A program made the translations under genes and the position numbers. Below, one piece after another: positions 16,293-26,709 of a stretch of 64,000 nt of DNA; the stretch's first letter is position 1; each line of letters begins with the position of its first letter. Source of the stretch: Sphingobacteriales bacterium (lineage in GTDB: Bacteria > Bacteroidota > Bacteroidia > Chitinophagales > Chitinophagaceae); the NCBI GenBank assembly GCA_016200915.1, contig JACQDV010000008.1:1-64000 (forward strand). Reading direction: 5' to 3'. Under the pieces are notes generated by a model. The model ran no database searches. It was not told where the DNA came from and was given only the letters and a program-made list of their open reading frames with translations.

Positions 16293-16874
16293 TTATAACG
16301 CTATTTGTTTTTCCACCATCATCTTACGCAGGTTAATTAAACCATAACGCATACGGCCTAAGGCTGTATTAATGCTGCAACTGGTTAGGTCAGCAATTTC
16401 TTTAAAACTTAAATCAGCATAATGACGCAGGATGATCACTTCCCTTTGTTCTTCAGGAAGCAGGTCAAGCATACGGCGTACACGATCGTAGCTTTGGCGC
16501 TTCATCATTTTTGTATCAGCACCTTCTTCGCTGAAGTTGATCACTTCAAATATATCGTGGTTATCGCTCGTCTTAATAGCAGGTGTTCTTTTCAGTTTTC
16601 TAAAATGGTCAACACATAAGTTATGCGCAATACGCATAGCCCAGGGTAAAAATTTTCCTTCTTCGGTATAACGGCCACCACGTACCGTATCAATTACCCG
16701 GATGAATACATCCTGGAAAATGTCTTCGGCAAGGTATTTGTCTTTCACCAGCAGAAAGATAGAAGTATATATCTTGTCTTTGTGGCGAAGAACTAAAGTT
16801 TCCAAAGCTTCAGAAGTTCCCTCCTGAAAAAGATGAATTAATTGTTGGTCGGAAAGTTTATTAAATGTGTGCAT
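16293..16874 (-). CDS. ECF-type RNA polymerase sigma factor
   Basis: This 193-aa protein has sigma region 2 (about 25-95; LAEDIFQDVFIRV and GKFLPWAMRIAHNLCVDHFRK) and region 4 (about 130-185; LPEEQREVIILRHYADLSFKEIADLTSCS with a helix-turn-helix). There is no region 3, so it is a group 4 (extracytoplasmic function) factor. No anti-sigma gene is adjacent on either side, which is unusual for ECF factors. Control must therefore come from elsewhere or from transcription level. The ATG at 16874 gives the usual family length. The regulon is unknown. Confidence 0.93.
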   Translation of the reverse strand: MHTFNKLSDQQLIHLFQEGTSEALETLVLRHKDKIYTSIFLLVKDKYLAEDIFQDVFIRVIDTVRGGRYTEEGKFLPWAMRIAHNLCVDHFRKLKRTPAIKTSDNHDIFEVINFSEEGADTKMMKRQSYDRVRRMLDLLPEEQREVIILRHYADLSFKEIADLTSCSINTALGRMRYGLINLRKMMVEKQIAL

Positions 16875-17112
16875 AGTGCTACATTTTAGCAGGGTTAGGC
16901 GATCAATAAAATTGTTGTGTTAATTAAATTAAATGCGTAGAAGTTGTGCGATAGGCAAAAATGTGTGTTTTGGTTTTTAGAAATATTGGATTCGGGATTA
17001 AAAATAGGTTTTTTTTATAATGCAACAAATTTTTTTAGCCTAAGTGGAAAATTAGGGTAGTTTCCTTGAACCCTTATCGTAAAATGCGAAGTCAACATTA
17101 GTAATTCCCGCT

Positions 17113-17120
17113 TAATTTTG
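17113..17120 (+). promoter_or_regulatory. Bacteroidota -7 box upstream of uvrA
   Basis: TAATTTTG matches TAnnTTTG and ends 10 bp before the uvrA ATG, predicting a very short leader. The remaining 16875-17112 interval holds nothing else I recognise. Confidence 0.5.
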
Positions 17121-17130
17121 CTCTCCTTTC

Positions 17131-19935
17131 ATGAGTACACTAAAAAAATCAAATGCCGTTTTATTGCCAGCAAGGCAATCTGACTCTCTATATATACAGG
17201 GAGCCAGGGTACATAATCTTAAGAATGTATCTGTAAGTATTCCCCGTAACAAACTTATCGTGGTAACGGGTGTTTCCGGTTCAGGAAAGTCTTCCTTAAC
17301 AATTGATACATTATATGCTGAGGGCCAGCGCCGCTATGCAGAAAGCCTGAGTGCCTATGCCCGCCAGTTCCTTAACCGCATGAACAAGCCGGATGTAGAT
17401 TTTATTAAAGGTCTGAGTCCCGCCATAGCCATTGAACAAAAAGTGATTACCCGTACTCCCCGTTCAACGGTGGGTAGTATGACCGAAATATATGATTACC
17501 TGCGGTTGCTCTTTGCCCGTATTGGTAAAACCATTTCACCGGTAAGTGGCAAAGAGGTAAAAAAAGATGATGTAAATGATGTGGTGGAAACCATCAGTAA
17601 GTTGAACGAAGGTGATAAAGTGCTGATACTTGTTCCGTTTAAGACTCATCAGAAAAGGGAAGTAAAAGAGGAGTTAAATATTTTATTGCAGAAAGGTTTT
17701 TCCCGGATTTACCATAATAAAGAAACATTGAGGATTGAAGATTTGCTGGAGAACGGAAAATTAGACATCAGCAAAAAGAAAACAGAAACTTATGTATTGG
17801 TTGACAGGTTGGTCGTAAAAGAGTTTGATGAAGATGACCGCCACCGTATTGCTGATTCAGTAGGCACAGCTTTTTATGAAGGAGAAGGAGAAGTATATAT
17901 TGAAGTGAATGGAGATAAGCTGATTCATTTCTCTAATAAGTTTGAAATGGATGGAATTGTGTTTGAAGAGCCAGTTCCTAATTTATTTTCGTTTAATAAC
18001 CCTTTTGGTGCTTGTCCTGTTTGTGAAGGTTTTTCTCAGGTATTAGGAATTGATGAAGACCTGGTAATACCTGACAGAAGATTAAGTGTGTATGAAGGCG
18101 CCGTTGCTCCATGGAAAGGGGAAAAGCTTAGTTGGTTGAAGGATCAGTTTGTAAAAGCTTCCCGCAAGTTTGATTTCCCTGTTCATAAACCTATTGCAGA
18201 ATTAACCAAAGCACAATACAAGATTTTATGGGAAGGTGCAACAGGTGCTTATGGCATTAACGATTTTTTTAAAGAGGTAGAACAAAATTTATATAAAGTA
18301 CAGTACAGAGTGTTGTTGTCAAGATACCGTGGAAGAACTACCTGCTATGAATGTAAAGGATACAGGTTGCGTAAAGAGGCATTGTATGTAAAAGTTGGAG
18401 GTAGTCATATCGGAGAGTTGTGTGAGATGCAGGTAAAAGATTTAAAGCAATGGTTTGATGGATTGAAATTAAGTGAATATGATAATAAGGTAGCAAAACG
18501 AATATTGATTGAGATTAATCATCGTATTCAAACATTGCTGGATGTTGGCTTAGGTTATTTAACATTGAATCGTCTTGCTAATAGTTTAAGTGGTGGAGAA
18601 AGTCAGCGTATTCAGCTAACACGTAGTTTAGGAAGTAACCTCACCAACTCATTATATATATTGGACGAACCTTCTATTGGTTTGCACTCAAGAGATACAG
18701 AAAGATTGATTGGTGTACTAAAACAACTCCGTGATTTAGGTAATACAGTAATTGTAGTAGAGCATGATGAAATGATGATGAGGGAAGCTGATCATATAAT
18801 TGATATGGGACCATTAGCGAGTCATTTGGGTGGTGAAGTAATTGCTGAAGGAAATTATGATGAGGTAATTGCAAACAAACTGAGTTTAACCGGTCGTTAT
18901 TTAAAAGGTGAATTAAAAATAGAACTGCCACCAAGAACAAGAAAGTGGACAAGGTCTATAAAAGTAGAAGGGGCACAGCAAAATAATTTAAAAAATATTA
19001 CTGTTGAGTTTCCATTAAATGTGTTGACTGTTGTGAGTGGTGTGAGTGGAAGTGGAAAAACAACGCTGGTAAAACAAATATTATATCCTGCTCTCAAAAA
19101 AATAAAAGGTGAGTATGTTGATAAAGTAGGAATGCACAAAACCATCAGCGGTGATATTGATTATGTGTCACAGATTGAGATGGTAGATCAAAATCCAATT
19201 GGTAAATCATCCCGCAGTAATCCCGTTACTTATATAAAAGCTTATGATGAGATACGAGATTTGTTTTCCAAACAGCCATTGAGTAAAATCAGGGGCTTTC
19301 AACCCAAGCATTTTTCTTTTAACGTAGATGGAGGAAGATGTGATGCCTGTAAAGGTGAGGGAGAACAAATTGTAGAAATGCAGTTCCTCGCAGATGTGCA
19401 TCTGACCTGTGAAGTATGTGGGGGAAAGAGATTTAAAGAAGAAGTGCTGGAAGTAACCTATAAAGAAAAAAGCATTCACGATGTACTGGAGATGAGTGTA
19501 GATGAAGCCATAGAATTCTTCAGGGACGAAAAAGATGTGGTTAATAAAATTAAACCATTAAGTGATGTTGGATTAGGTTATATAAAGCTGGGTCAATCCT
19601 CTGATACATTGTCAGGTGGTGAAGCACAAAGAGTGAAGCTGGCTTCTTTTCTTGGAAAAGGGAAAGCACAGGGACATATCCTTTTCATTTTTGATGAACC
19701 AACAACAGGCCTTCATTTTCACGATATAAAAAAATTACTGGCTTCCTTTAATGCACTCATTGAACAGGGGCATTCTATTTTAGTTATTGAACATAACACC
19801 GATGTAATTAAGTCTGCAGATTGGTTAATTGACCTTGGTCCTGAGGCTGGAGACGGGGGGGGTGAAATGGTATATACGGGCATACCTTCAGCCATTGCAA
19901 AAGTACCTAAAAGTTTTACAGGCAAATTTTTGTAG
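17131..19935 (+). CDS. uvrA: Excinuclease ABC subunit A
   Basis: This 934-aa DNA-damage sensor ATPase of nucleotide excision repair works with UvrB and UvrC. It has two ABC modules: Walker [11 protein letters not shown] near residue 50 and [10 protein letters not shown] near 640, signatures [11 protein letters not shown] and [11 protein letters not shown], and Walker [13 protein letters not shown] and [13 protein letters not shown] Cys pair CPVCEG and the zinc module [10 protein letters not shown] with CEVCGGKR are present. The region near residue 140 reads [12 protein letters not shown], where many UvrAs have a Cys pair; this variant is seen in Bacteroidota. The gene stands alone, without uvrB nearby. 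Confidence 0.96.
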   Translation: MSTLKKSNAVLLPARQSDSLYIQGARVHNLKNVSVSIPRNKLIVVTGVSGSGKSSLTIDTLYAEGQRRYAESLSAYARQFLNRMNKPDVDFIKGLSPAIAIEQKVITRTPRSTVGSMTEIYDYLRLLFARIGKTISPVSGKEVKKDDVNDVVETISKLNEGDKVLILVPFKTHQKREVKEELNILLQKGFSRIYHNKETLRIEDLLENGKLDISKKKTETYVLVDRLVVKEFDEDDRHRIADSVGTAFYEGEGEVYIEVNGDKLIHFSNKFEMDGIVFEEPVPNLFSFNNPFGACPVCEGFSQVLGIDEDLVIPDRRLSVYEGAVAPWKGEKLSWLKDQFVKASRKFDFPVHKPIAELTKAQYKILWEGATGAYGINDFFKEVEQNLYKVQYRVLLSRYRGRTTCYECKGYRLRKEALYVKVGGSHIGELCEMQVKDLKQWFDGLKLSEYDNKVAKRILIEINHRIQTLLDVGLGYLTLNRLANSLSGGESQRIQLTRSLGSNLTNSLYILDEPSIGLHSRDTERLIGVLKQLRDLGNTVIVVEHDEMMMREADHIIDMGPLASHLGGEVIAEGNYDEVIANKLSLTGRYLKGELKIELPPRTRKWTRSIKVEGAQQNNLKNITVEFPLNVLTVVSGVSGSGKTTLVKQILYPALKKIKGEYVDKVGMHKTISGDIDYVSQIEMVDQNPIGKSSRSNPVTYIKAYDEIRDLFSKQPLSKIRGFQPKHFSFNVDGGRCDACKGEGEQIVEMQFLADVHLTCEVCGGKRFKEEVLEVTYKEKSIHDVLEMSVDEAIEFFRDEKDVVNKIKPLSDVGLGYIKLGQSSDTLSGGEAQRVKLASFLGKGKAQGHILFIFDEPTTGLHFHDIKKLLASFNALIEQGHSILVIEHNTDVIKSADWLIDLGPEAGDGGGEMVYTGIPSAIAKVPKSFTGKFL

Positions 19936-19991
19936 TGACAATTAATCTCCGCAAACGATTGCAAAAAAAATATAATATTTTTTGAAAAATC

Positions 19992-20038
19992 TTTGTTATT
20001 AACAGTCTTATACTTAAATTTGTACGTAACAATACGTA
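19992..20038 (+). promoter_or_regulatory. Canonical Bacteroidota promoter with TACGTA repeats at the start site
   Basis: TTTG (19992-19995), 19-bp spacer and TAAATTTG (20015-20022) match the consensus closely. Two copies of the self-complementary hexamer TACGTA (20023-20028, 20033-20038) fall on the expected start site, so they could be an operator for the adhesin-like gene. Confidence 0.65.
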
Positions 20039-20096
20039 ATAAAATAAACTTATTGCTTTAAGCCTTGCAATAGTTGACTCCAATATCGATAAAAAA

Positions 20097-22655
20097 ATGA
20101 AAACGATTAACAGGCTTAGTACTGAATTATTGGTCAGTATAAACAAAACACCTATTATAATAACCGTATTATTGCTTATAATTCCACTCTTTCAATTATC
20201 TGCTCAAACAAATTATTATTACAGAGGTACGGGTAATATTGATGCTGTAGCCAATTGGACTACTAACTCAACCGGAGGTGCCGGATCATCGCCTTCCAGT
20301 TTTACAACAGCTAATCAACTATTTAATTTGGGAAATAGTTCTACCGGATCATTTTCACTTTCGCCTTCCGCATCATGGACTATATCAGGTTCCGGCTCTC
20401 AATTAATTATCCCTAATAGCACAACTTTAACGGCCACCTCCACTATCAACATACCTACGCTTACTATCCAAAATGGTGGTATTGTTCAATCAAATTCTGC
20501 CATTACAGTAAGCGCCGTATTTAATATCAATAACGGCGGCACTTATATTCACAACAACACCAGCAATATTTCAAATACAATTTTTAACGGCACTGAAGCA
20601 TTTGGTATAACCAGTACTTTTCGCATTTTATTATGGCAAAGCTCCGGTACAAGCGTTACTTCTAATTTAACTGCCGCTGCCAGTTCGGGTGGAAATAATT
20701 ATTATTACGGTAACCTGGAAATAAACTGGCCTGGTAATGTAAACTGGAACCAGGGTTGGGGCTCTGCTAATATTTATTTAGCTGCAGGTAATTTCAGTAT
20801 CAATGCTGCCTTCACCGGAACATTTCTTTTTACATCTTCCAATGCACAACCCTATGTATATGTAAATGGCAATTATATTATGAATGCTTCTGGAGGAACA
20901 ATGAATTTTTGTTCGAATAATTCTTCTGATTTTCCGAGATTGTATGTAAACGGAGATGTAACACATAGTGCCGGCACTATTACTACAACCGGAAATAATG
21001 CATATGGGGCTATTTATACTTTTGGCTCATTGTCTTCAACCTGGACTTTTTCAGGAGGTACCCGTAATTATTTAAGTTATGTTATAACATCCGGCAAAAG
21101 AGTAACACTTGGCTCAGCTTTTAAACTTAATGACCAGCCTACCACTTTAAATGATTTAACCATTAACGGGGTAATTCATACTGGTAATTACATTATCAGC
21201 TATACAGGAACCACTTCTTATGCAACGGTAGTTGTTGCTTCAACCGGGACCATTACAACAACAAATGTAAATGGCCTCACGGGTTCGGCCACTACCACTA
21301 TTAATCCGGCAAATACTGTAAATACTTACTTGCAATCCGGCTCCACTGTTGAATACAGGGCTAATGGTGGCACACAAACCATTACTACACCATCCAATGC
21401 AAATTACCTTTTCGATGCAACATCTTCCAACCTGCCTAACTATGAAAATTTAACCATCAGCAATACCGGCATTAAACAAATTACAGGCAATACAACAGTA
21501 AATGGTACACTTACTTTAAGTGGCGGTACTGCCGGTTCAACAAATTTGCTCAGTGTAAATAATAATACATTAACCATAGCAAGCTCAGGAAGTATTAATA
21601 GCGGGAATGCCTATAACTATATAATTACCAGAACAGGAGCAGGTCGTTTAAGAATAAATGCAGTAACATCAGCTAACTATAACACTACAAAATATTTTTA
21701 TACAGGTACAGCAAGTTGTTACCTGCCTGCTGCCGCAAACCCCACTGCAACTTCTGATTTTACAGTGGGTGTATTTACCGGTACCACTACCAATGGTACA
21801 AGTGGTGGCACTGCTTTTACGGCTACGCAAAAGAAAGGCATGGTAGATGCTGTATGGAATATCGATCGCAATAGTGACCGTATTGCTATTTCGGGAACTG
21901 CCAACATTACATTAAACTGGGACAACTGTTATTCATCACTGGAGGGAACTGATTTTGCAGCTGCTTCCAATAGTAATATTGGTATATGGAAATGGGTAAG
22001 CGGAACAAACTGGTCCACGGCTTCTTCTAATTTTTCAGCATCAAATACCAATGGTGGCGGTGGTAATAGTGCCAGCACCACAGCTAATAATACTTTTAAC
22101 GGACCATATATCGTAGCTGTTCTTACCGGCCCGCTTGCCAATAGCAATTTAAATGTGGGGGCAGCTTTAATTAACAATGATGTACTGGTTAACTGGTCGC
22201 TGCAAAACACCACAGATATAAAAGACTTTGATGTGGAAAGAAGCCACGATAAAATGAATTTTGTAAAAATCGGGAATGTAAAAGCTACTATTCAAAACAA
22301 CTACCGTTATGTTGACAAAGACCCTCCCGGTAACTTGATTTATTACCGCCTCATATTAAATACAATGACAGGGGGGCATAGTTACAGTCCAATAGTTTCT
22401 GTTACAAAGAAGATGTTGGATAAACTAAGACTGAATAATAATCCTGTTGCTGATAAATTGATTTTTTATCATCAGCCTTCTTTAAATGCACAATACCGGA
22501 TAATCAATGCGGATGGTAAAATTCTGATGAAGGGAAATATTGCAGCCAATGCCGTAATCAGCACTTTGAATATTCAATCGCTGAGTAATGGTATGTATCT
22601 GCTGCAGTTGATTTATGGCAATGAAGTAACCACTGAGCGATTTATTAAATATTAA
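20097..22655 (+). CDS. Large secreted adhesin-like protein with T9SS sorting domain
   Basis: This 852-aa protein has a long signal peptide (about 1-37, hydrophobic IIITVLLLIIPLFQL). A very Asn/Ser/Thr/Gly-rich body follows (about 40-670), with recurring T-L-T-I and G-x-I-x-x-N patterns that suggest a right-handed beta-helix. Then comes a fibronectin-like module (DFDVERSHDKMNF to YYRLILN). The final 80 residues (NNPVADKLIFY to TTERFIKY) are a T9SS type A sorting signal. The expected location is the outer surface. Adhesion or matrix function is inference from composition. It has its own strong promoter and a terminator behind it, so it is transcribed alone. Confidence 0.85.
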   Translation: MKTINRLSTELLVSINKTPIIITVLLLIIPLFQLSAQTNYYYRGTGNIDAVANWTTNSTGGAGSSPSSFTTANQLFNLGNSSTGSFSLSPSASWTISGSGSQLIIPNSTTLTATSTINIPTLTIQNGGIVQSNSAITVSAVFNINNGGTYIHNNTSNISNTIFNGTEAFGITSTFRILLWQSSGTSVTSNLTAAASSGGNNYYYGNLEINWPGNVNWNQGWGSANIYLAAGNFSINAAFTGTFLFTSSNAQPYVYVNGNYIMNASGGTMNFCSNNSSDFPRLYVNGDVTHSAGTITTTGNNAYGAIYTFGSLSSTWTFSGGTRNYLSYVITSGKRVTLGSAFKLNDQPTTLNDLTINGVIHTGNYIISYTGTTSYATVVVASTGTITTTNVNGLTGSATTTINPANTVNTYLQSGSTVEYRANGGTQTITTPSNANYLFDATSSNLPNYENLTISNTGIKQITGNTTVNGTLTLSGGTAGSTNLLSVNNNTLTIASSGSINSGNAYNYIITRTGAGRLRINAVTSANYNTTKYFYTGTASCYLPAAANPTATSDFTVGVFTGTTTNGTSGGTAFTATQKKGMVDAVWNIDRNSDRIAISGTANITLNWDNCYSSLEGTDFAAASNSNIGIWKWVSGTNWSTASSNFSASNTNGGGGNSASTTANNTFNGPYIVAVLTGPLANSNLNVGAALINNDVLVNWSLQNTTDIKDFDVERSHDKMNFVKIGNVKATIQNNYRYVDKDPPGNLIYYRLILNTMTGGHSYSPIVSVTKKMLDKLRLNNNPVADKLIFYHQPSLNAQYRIINADGKILMKGNIAANAVISTLNIQSLSNGMYLLQLIYGNEVTTERFIKY

Positions 22656-22656
22656 T

Positions 22657-22692
22657 AAAAAGTCCCGCCGGCAGCGGGACTTAATTTTTTTA
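22657..22692. terminator. Bidirectional intrinsic terminator
   Basis: AAGTCCCGC (22660-22668) and GCGGGACTT (22674-22682) flank a short loop, with T runs on the plus side and an A run on the left that serves the minus-strand DUF4293 gene. Confidence 0.8.
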
Positions 22693-23103
22693 TCGCAGTT
22701 TGTCCATACTTTTAACCAGTTTCTCATCTTTCATTATTCCCCGCAAGGCCATTATCAATAAAACAGGAATGGCAAAATAAAATACAGACCACAGGCTGAT
22801 TGTACCGGTTATAAAATCCTTTAGTTTCAGGAATAACAATGTAATAAAAATTGCTGCCGCAATCAATGTAAAACCCGCTATGCGTAGTTGCAGTTTCCGC
22901 TGTTTATATAAAAAGATGGTAATTAAAGAAGCAATGCCTGTGCCGGCTGCGAGTATAATGAATAAAAGATTGTATTGCGATGTTAGTTGCTTTGCAATAT
23001 TATTTGCATCAGTACCGGCGTAAAACTCAAACTTCAATGTAAGAAAACTGCAAACAGCCGCAGCCAGTAACCAGAGAGATTGTATTCGCTGAAGCATAAT
23101 CAA
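22690..23103 (-). CDS. DUF4293-like membrane protein
   Basis: This 137-aa protein has four predicted membrane helices (about 8-25, 42-62, 70-92, 98-120) and a basic C-terminal tail. The N-terminus MLQRIQSLWLLAAAV is characteristic of DUF4293, a small Bacteroidota membrane family of unknown function. Two ATGs compete: 23103 (MIMLQR) and 23097 (MLQR, the family start). It lies just downstream of glyA on the same strand with a 37-bp gap, so the two may be co-transcribed. Confidence 0.85.
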   Translation of the reverse strand: MIMLQRIQSLWLLAAAVCSFLTLKFEFYAGTDANNIAKQLTSQYNLLFIILAAGTGIASLITIFLYKQRKLQLRIAGFTLIAAAIFITLLFLKLKDFITGTISLWSVFYFAIPVLLIMALRGIMKDEKLVKSMDKLR

Positions 23104-23140
23104 ATTTTTAACTGTTAAATGGATATGTATGATTTAAACA

Positions 23141-24421
23141 TTAACCAAGCTCAGGATACAATGCAAACTGCTTCATAAACTCATTCACTTCACCCCTTAC
23201 TGTGGTTATTACAGCCTCATCATCCGCATTCATCAATACTTTATCAATACTGTTTACCACAAATTCCATATCCGCTTCTTTCATGCCACGGGTGGTGATG
23301 GCAGGTGTACCTACACGGATGCCCGAAGTAACAAACGCACTCTTATCATCAAAGGGCACCATGTTTTTATTGCTGGTGATATCAGCTTTTACCAAAGCCT
23401 GTTCAGCTTTTTTACCGCTGATGTTTTTATTGCGGAGATCAATCAGCATTAAATGATTATCTGTTCCCTCACTTATCAGGTGATAACCTTTATCAACAAA
23501 AACTTTTGCCATGGCCTGTGCATTGCTTACTACTTGTTTGGCATAAGCAGTAAATTCATCGCTCAGTATTTCACCAAAGGCAATAGCTTTTGCTGCAATC
23601 ACATGTTCTAATGGTCCGCCCTGCTGACCGGGGAATACCGCCATATCAATGAGATTACTCATCATGCGGATATTGCCCTTCACATCTTTCAATCCAAACG
23701 GGTTTTCAAAATCTTTTTTCATCATAATGATACCGCCTCTTGGTCCACGCAAAGTTTTGTGTGTGGTTGATGTAACAAAATGACAATGATCAAATGGAGA
23801 ATTCAATAGACCTTTTGCAATTAATCCTGCAGGATGTGCCATATCACACATTACAAAAGCACCAACCTCATCAGCTACTTTTCTTATTCTTGCATAATCC
23901 CAATCACGACTATAAGCAGATGCGCCGCAAATAATCAGCTTTGGTTTTTCTGATCTTGCCTTTGATTCCAATGTATCATAATCAACTCTTCCAGTTTCTT
24001 TCACCACACCATAAAAAAGTGTTTCATATAATTTGCCACTGAAGTTAACCGGCGAACCATGTGTTAAGTGACCACCCATGCTTAAATCCAATCCCAAAAT
24101 TTTATCACCGGGATTAATGATAGCACTCATCATGGCAGCATTGGCCTGTGCACCACTGTGAGGTTGAACATTAGCATACTCACAATTAAAGATTTGTTTT
24201 AAACGATCAATAGCTAATTGTTCTGTCTGATCTACAATTTCGCAACCGGCATAATAGCGGCGGCCCGGATAACCTTCTGCATATTTATTCGTCATTACTC
24301 CACCCATTGCTTCCATTACCTGTAAGCTGGTAAAATTTTCTGAAGCGATGAGTTCAATACCGTGACGCTGACGTTCTAATTCTTTTCTTATTAAATCAAA
24401 AACTAAAGTATCTCTTTGCAT
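23141..24421 (-). CDS. glyA: Serine hydroxymethyltransferase
   Basis: This 426-aa PLP enzyme interconverts serine and glycine with tetrahydrofolate as one-carbon carrier. The PLP lysine is in [13 protein letters not shown], preceded by [28 protein letters not shown] is the conserved N-terminal signature. I chose ATG 24421 (MQRDTLVF), which matches the family N-terminus. An in-frame ATG at 24442 would add seven residues. The C-terminus ends normally with QFALYPELG. The cytoplasmic enzyme links to purine synthesis (purQ lies in the same window but not in an operon). Confidence 0.96.
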   Translation of the reverse strand: MQRDTLVFDLIRKELERQRHGIELIASENFTSLQVMEAMGGVMTNKYAEGYPGRRYYAGCEIVDQTEQLAIDRLKQIFNCEYANVQPHSGAQANAAMMSAIINPGDKILGLDLSMGGHLTHGSPVNFSGKLYETLFYGVVKETGRVDYDTLESKARSEKPKLIICGASAYSRDWDYARIRKVADEVGAFVMCDMAHPAGLIAKGLLNSPFDHCHFVTSTTHKTLRGPRGGIIMMKKDFENPFGLKDVKGNIRMMSNLIDMAVFPGQQGGPLEHVIAAKAIAFGEILSDEFTAYAKQVVSNAQAMAKVFVDKGYHLISEGTDNHLMLIDLRNKNISGKKAEQALVKADITSNKNMVPFDDKSAFVTSGIRVGTPAITTRGMKEADMEFVVNSIDKVLMNADDEAVITTVRGEVNEFMKQFALYPELG

Positions 24422-24623
24422 GAAAATTGATTTGGGCCACAAAGATAACCCCGGCGTACTTAACCCTGAAGTTTTGTATTCACAGAATGGGAATAAGTTT
24501 AAGATTCAAACTATAAACTAACAACCATTTTTACTTTTTAATTTTGACTTTTGAATTAACCGCCTACCTGTCAAAAATTCCCTATTTTCACAGCTTGTTT
24601 TGCAGTTGATTTAACCACTAACG

Positions 24624-25616
24624 ATGAAAGCGATAATTCCCGTAGCAGGCGCAGGCACCAAACTGCGTCCGCATACATATACACAACCCAAGGCACTCAT
24701 TCCCTTAGCCGGTAAAACTATCCTCAGTATTATTGTTGACCAATTGATGGAAGCCGGTATTGATGAATTTGTTTTTGTGGTGGGCCACCTGGGCGATAAG
24801 ATACAGGACTATGTAAAAGAAAAATATCCCAGCCTCACCACTCATTTTGTACCACAAAATGAAAGAGAAGGTTCGGGCCAGGCAATATATTTAACCAAAG
24901 AGGTGGTGAAGAATGATGAGATATTGATTGTGCTGGGCGATACCATTTGCGAATACGATATAAAGGCTGTACTGGAAGCACCACATTCCATGCTGGGAGT
25001 AAAGAAAGTAGATGACCCAAGAAATTTTGGTGTGGCAGAAATTGAAGATGATGGTTCCATCACTAAAGTAGTGGAGAAGCCGCATATTCCCAAGAGTAAT
25101 ATGGCTTTGGTAGGACTGTATAAAATAAAAGAGAGCAGTCAGCTGTATGATTGCTTAGAACAAAACATTAAGCAGGGGGTGAAGAGTTATGATGAGTTTA
25201 ATTTAACCGATGCGCTGGAATGTATGATTGCGCAGGGAGTAAAAATTCATTCCTTTAAAGTACAGAACTGGTTTGATTGCGGACGAAAAGAAACATTGCT
25301 TGAATCTAACTCTACTCTTTTAAAAAAGTTTGGCACTACCATATCACCCGATCATAATTTTGAAAACACCATCATTGTTCCGCCGGTGAGTATTGCGGCG
25401 GGTTGTGATATACGCAATTCTATTATTGGTCCCAATGTTTCCATTGGTGAACAAACCAAGATACATTACTCCATTATTAAAGAATCCATCATTGGTTCAT
25501 ACACCAATTTGTTTGAAATTGTTTTAGATGACTCCCTCATTGGCAGCGATGCGGAGATAAAAGGGGAGAGCCGCAGCTTGAATATTGGCGATAATACGGA
25601 GATTGATTTAGGGTAA
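24624..25616 (+). CDS. Sugar-phosphate nucleotidyltransferase with left-handed beta-helix tail
   Basis: This 330-aa enzyme has an N-terminal nucleotidyltransferase domain (about 1-235) with the signature GAGTKLRPHT and the catalytic PKAL. The acidic metal-binding segment VLGDTICEYD lies near residue 110. The C-terminal part (about 250-320) has hexad repeats such as PPVSIAAGCDIRNSIIG and GPNVSIGEQTKI, the left-handed beta-helix of GlmU and glucose-1-phosphate thymidylyltransferase-like proteins. It would make an NDP-sugar from a sugar-1-phosphate and NTP, but the substrate cannot be read from sequence. It stands alone, without other cell-wall genes. Confidence 0.88.
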   Translation: MKAIIPVAGAGTKLRPHTYTQPKALIPLAGKTILSIIVDQLMEAGIDEFVFVVGHLGDKIQDYVKEKYPSLTTHFVPQNEREGSGQAIYLTKEVVKNDEILIVLGDTICEYDIKAVLEAPHSMLGVKKVDDPRNFGVAEIEDDGSITKVVEKPHIPKSNMALVGLYKIKESSQLYDCLEQNIKQGVKSYDEFNLTDALECMIAQGVKIHSFKVQNWFDCGRKETLLESNSTLLKKFGTTISPDHNFENTIIVPPVSIAAGCDIRNSIIGPNVSIGEQTKIHYSIIKESIIGSYTNLFEIVLDDSLIGSDAEIKGESRSLNIGDNTEIDLG

Positions 25617-25619
25617 GAA

Positions 25620-25655
25620 GAAGCTACAAGCTATTAGCTGCTGGCTGCAAGCTGA
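25620..25655. repeat. Low-complexity GCT/AGC repeat
   Basis: Imperfect iterations of AGCTACAAGCT, TAGCTGCTGG and CTGCAAGCTG between two convergent genes. They can form several alternative hairpins. This is a dispersed-repeat type sequence; no function assigned. Confidence 0.4.
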
Positions 25656-25660
25656 ATTCT

Positions 25661-26143
25661 TTACATAGAATGACCTAGGGTTTCTTTTATCAACTTTTTA
25701 ATAAGAGCTATCTGTCCCACGTGATAATGTGCATGTTCAATGGTGCCGGCGAGGTTGCGGAACCAGGTACCGTATTTGGGTTCAATAAAATCAGTCCATA
25801 TTTTTTCATCGGGCATTTGTTCTATTAAGGTGATGAAGGTATCTGCATCATCAAAAGTTTTTTGAACCAGTGCTTCCCAATCCGGCTGCGACTCAATGGG
25901 CGGACAATCATAACTGTATTTATCATGTGCATCTAACGGGCCGCCCTGTAATACGTTGCTTACGGCGATAACATAATAGTTGATATGATATACCAGCATG
26001 GCAATGGTATTGAAGGAATGTACTTTGGTAGTTGCTTCCTGCCAGTTGATGTTTGATAACAATTCTTTTAAATGAACACCGGTGTAGTTGCCGCCGTAGT
26101 AAGCATCTTTGAGTTGTTTGGAGATAAATAGTGAGTGTTTCAT
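25661..26143 (-). CDS. DinB-like four-helix protein
   Basis: This 160-aa protein resembles the DinB/YfiT superfamily, four-helix bundles that coordinate a metal through three histidines. Candidates are His53 (MLVYHINYY) and two of the histidines in IEHAHYHVGQIALIK near residues 137-143. This arrangement, one His in helix 2 and an H-x-x-x-H pair in the last long helix, fits the family. Some members are bacillithiol- or mycothiol-dependent transferases, but no specific reaction can be assigned. It is followed on its strand by no close partner. Confidence 0.75.
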   Translation of the reverse strand: MKHSLFISKQLKDAYYGGNYTGVHLKELLSNINWQEATTKVHSFNTIAMLVYHINYYVIAVSNVLQGGPLDAHDKYSYDCPPIESQPDWEALVQKTFDDADTFITLIEQMPDEKIWTDFIEPKYGTWFRNLAGTIEHAHYHVGQIALIKKLIKETLGHSM

Positions 26144-26181
26144 GATTTACCTTTTAAAAATCAATCCGAAAAACTATTCAA

Positions 26182-26709
26182 CTATTGCTTTTTTGATAAA
26201 GTGAATTTCCAGTCATTATCTTCAAAAAATTCAAAGAGATTCATATGCCTCACTTTATAATGCCTGCACACAGCCGGGATTTTATTCGGGCTATTTTCAC
26301 TTTCTGTACTAACAATAACATAATCTGATTTATCAGCAAAAAGACTTACTTCTTCCATCATTTCTATAACCATGGCAATTATCCATGGGTCGGCTTGGTC
26401 TTTTTTATTTCTTGCGTCAATCAAATGTGGGAAAAGAGATAAGATTTCAGGGACAATTTGTACTTGCCTTTTTGTTATAGACTTAAAACAATTTTTATAT
26501 TTGGAAATTAGTTTTGCTAAATTGTCTTTTGTATCTGATTCGGGCACTATTTCATCGAAAACAATATCATGTGAAAGAATTCTTTTTTCTCTAAACAAAT
26601 CTTCAAGTTGCTTCCATAAATCAGGTATTATTCTTACCGGATAGAATCGGTGCATGGTGACTGATGCACTTGTATCTAAACAGTAAAGATTTTCAGATTT
26701 AGGCTTCAT
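26182..26709 (-). CDS. DUF4411 PIN-like toxin
   Basis: This 175-aa protein begins with YCLDTSASV, where Asp12 is the first acidic residue of a PIN-like nuclease fold. Further acidic residues follow in FDEIVPES and ADPWIIAMVIE, and YVIVSTESE near the end completes the pattern. This matches DUF4411, a PIN-related toxin family usually encoded beside an XRE/ImmA-type protein. Its start overlaps the end of the upstream antitoxin-like gene by 11 bp, the classical organisation of a toxin-antitoxin operon. RNase activity is inferred from the family; not demonstrated. Confidence 0.82.
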   Translation of the reverse strand: MKPKSENLYCLDTSASVTMHRFYPVRIIPDLWKQLEDLFREKRILSHDIVFDEIVPESDTKDNLAKLISKYKNCFKSITKRQVQIVPEILSLFPHLIDARNKKDQADPWIIAMVIEMMEEVSLFADKSDYVIVSTESENSPNKIPAVCRHYKVRHMNLFEFFEDNDWKFTLSKKQ

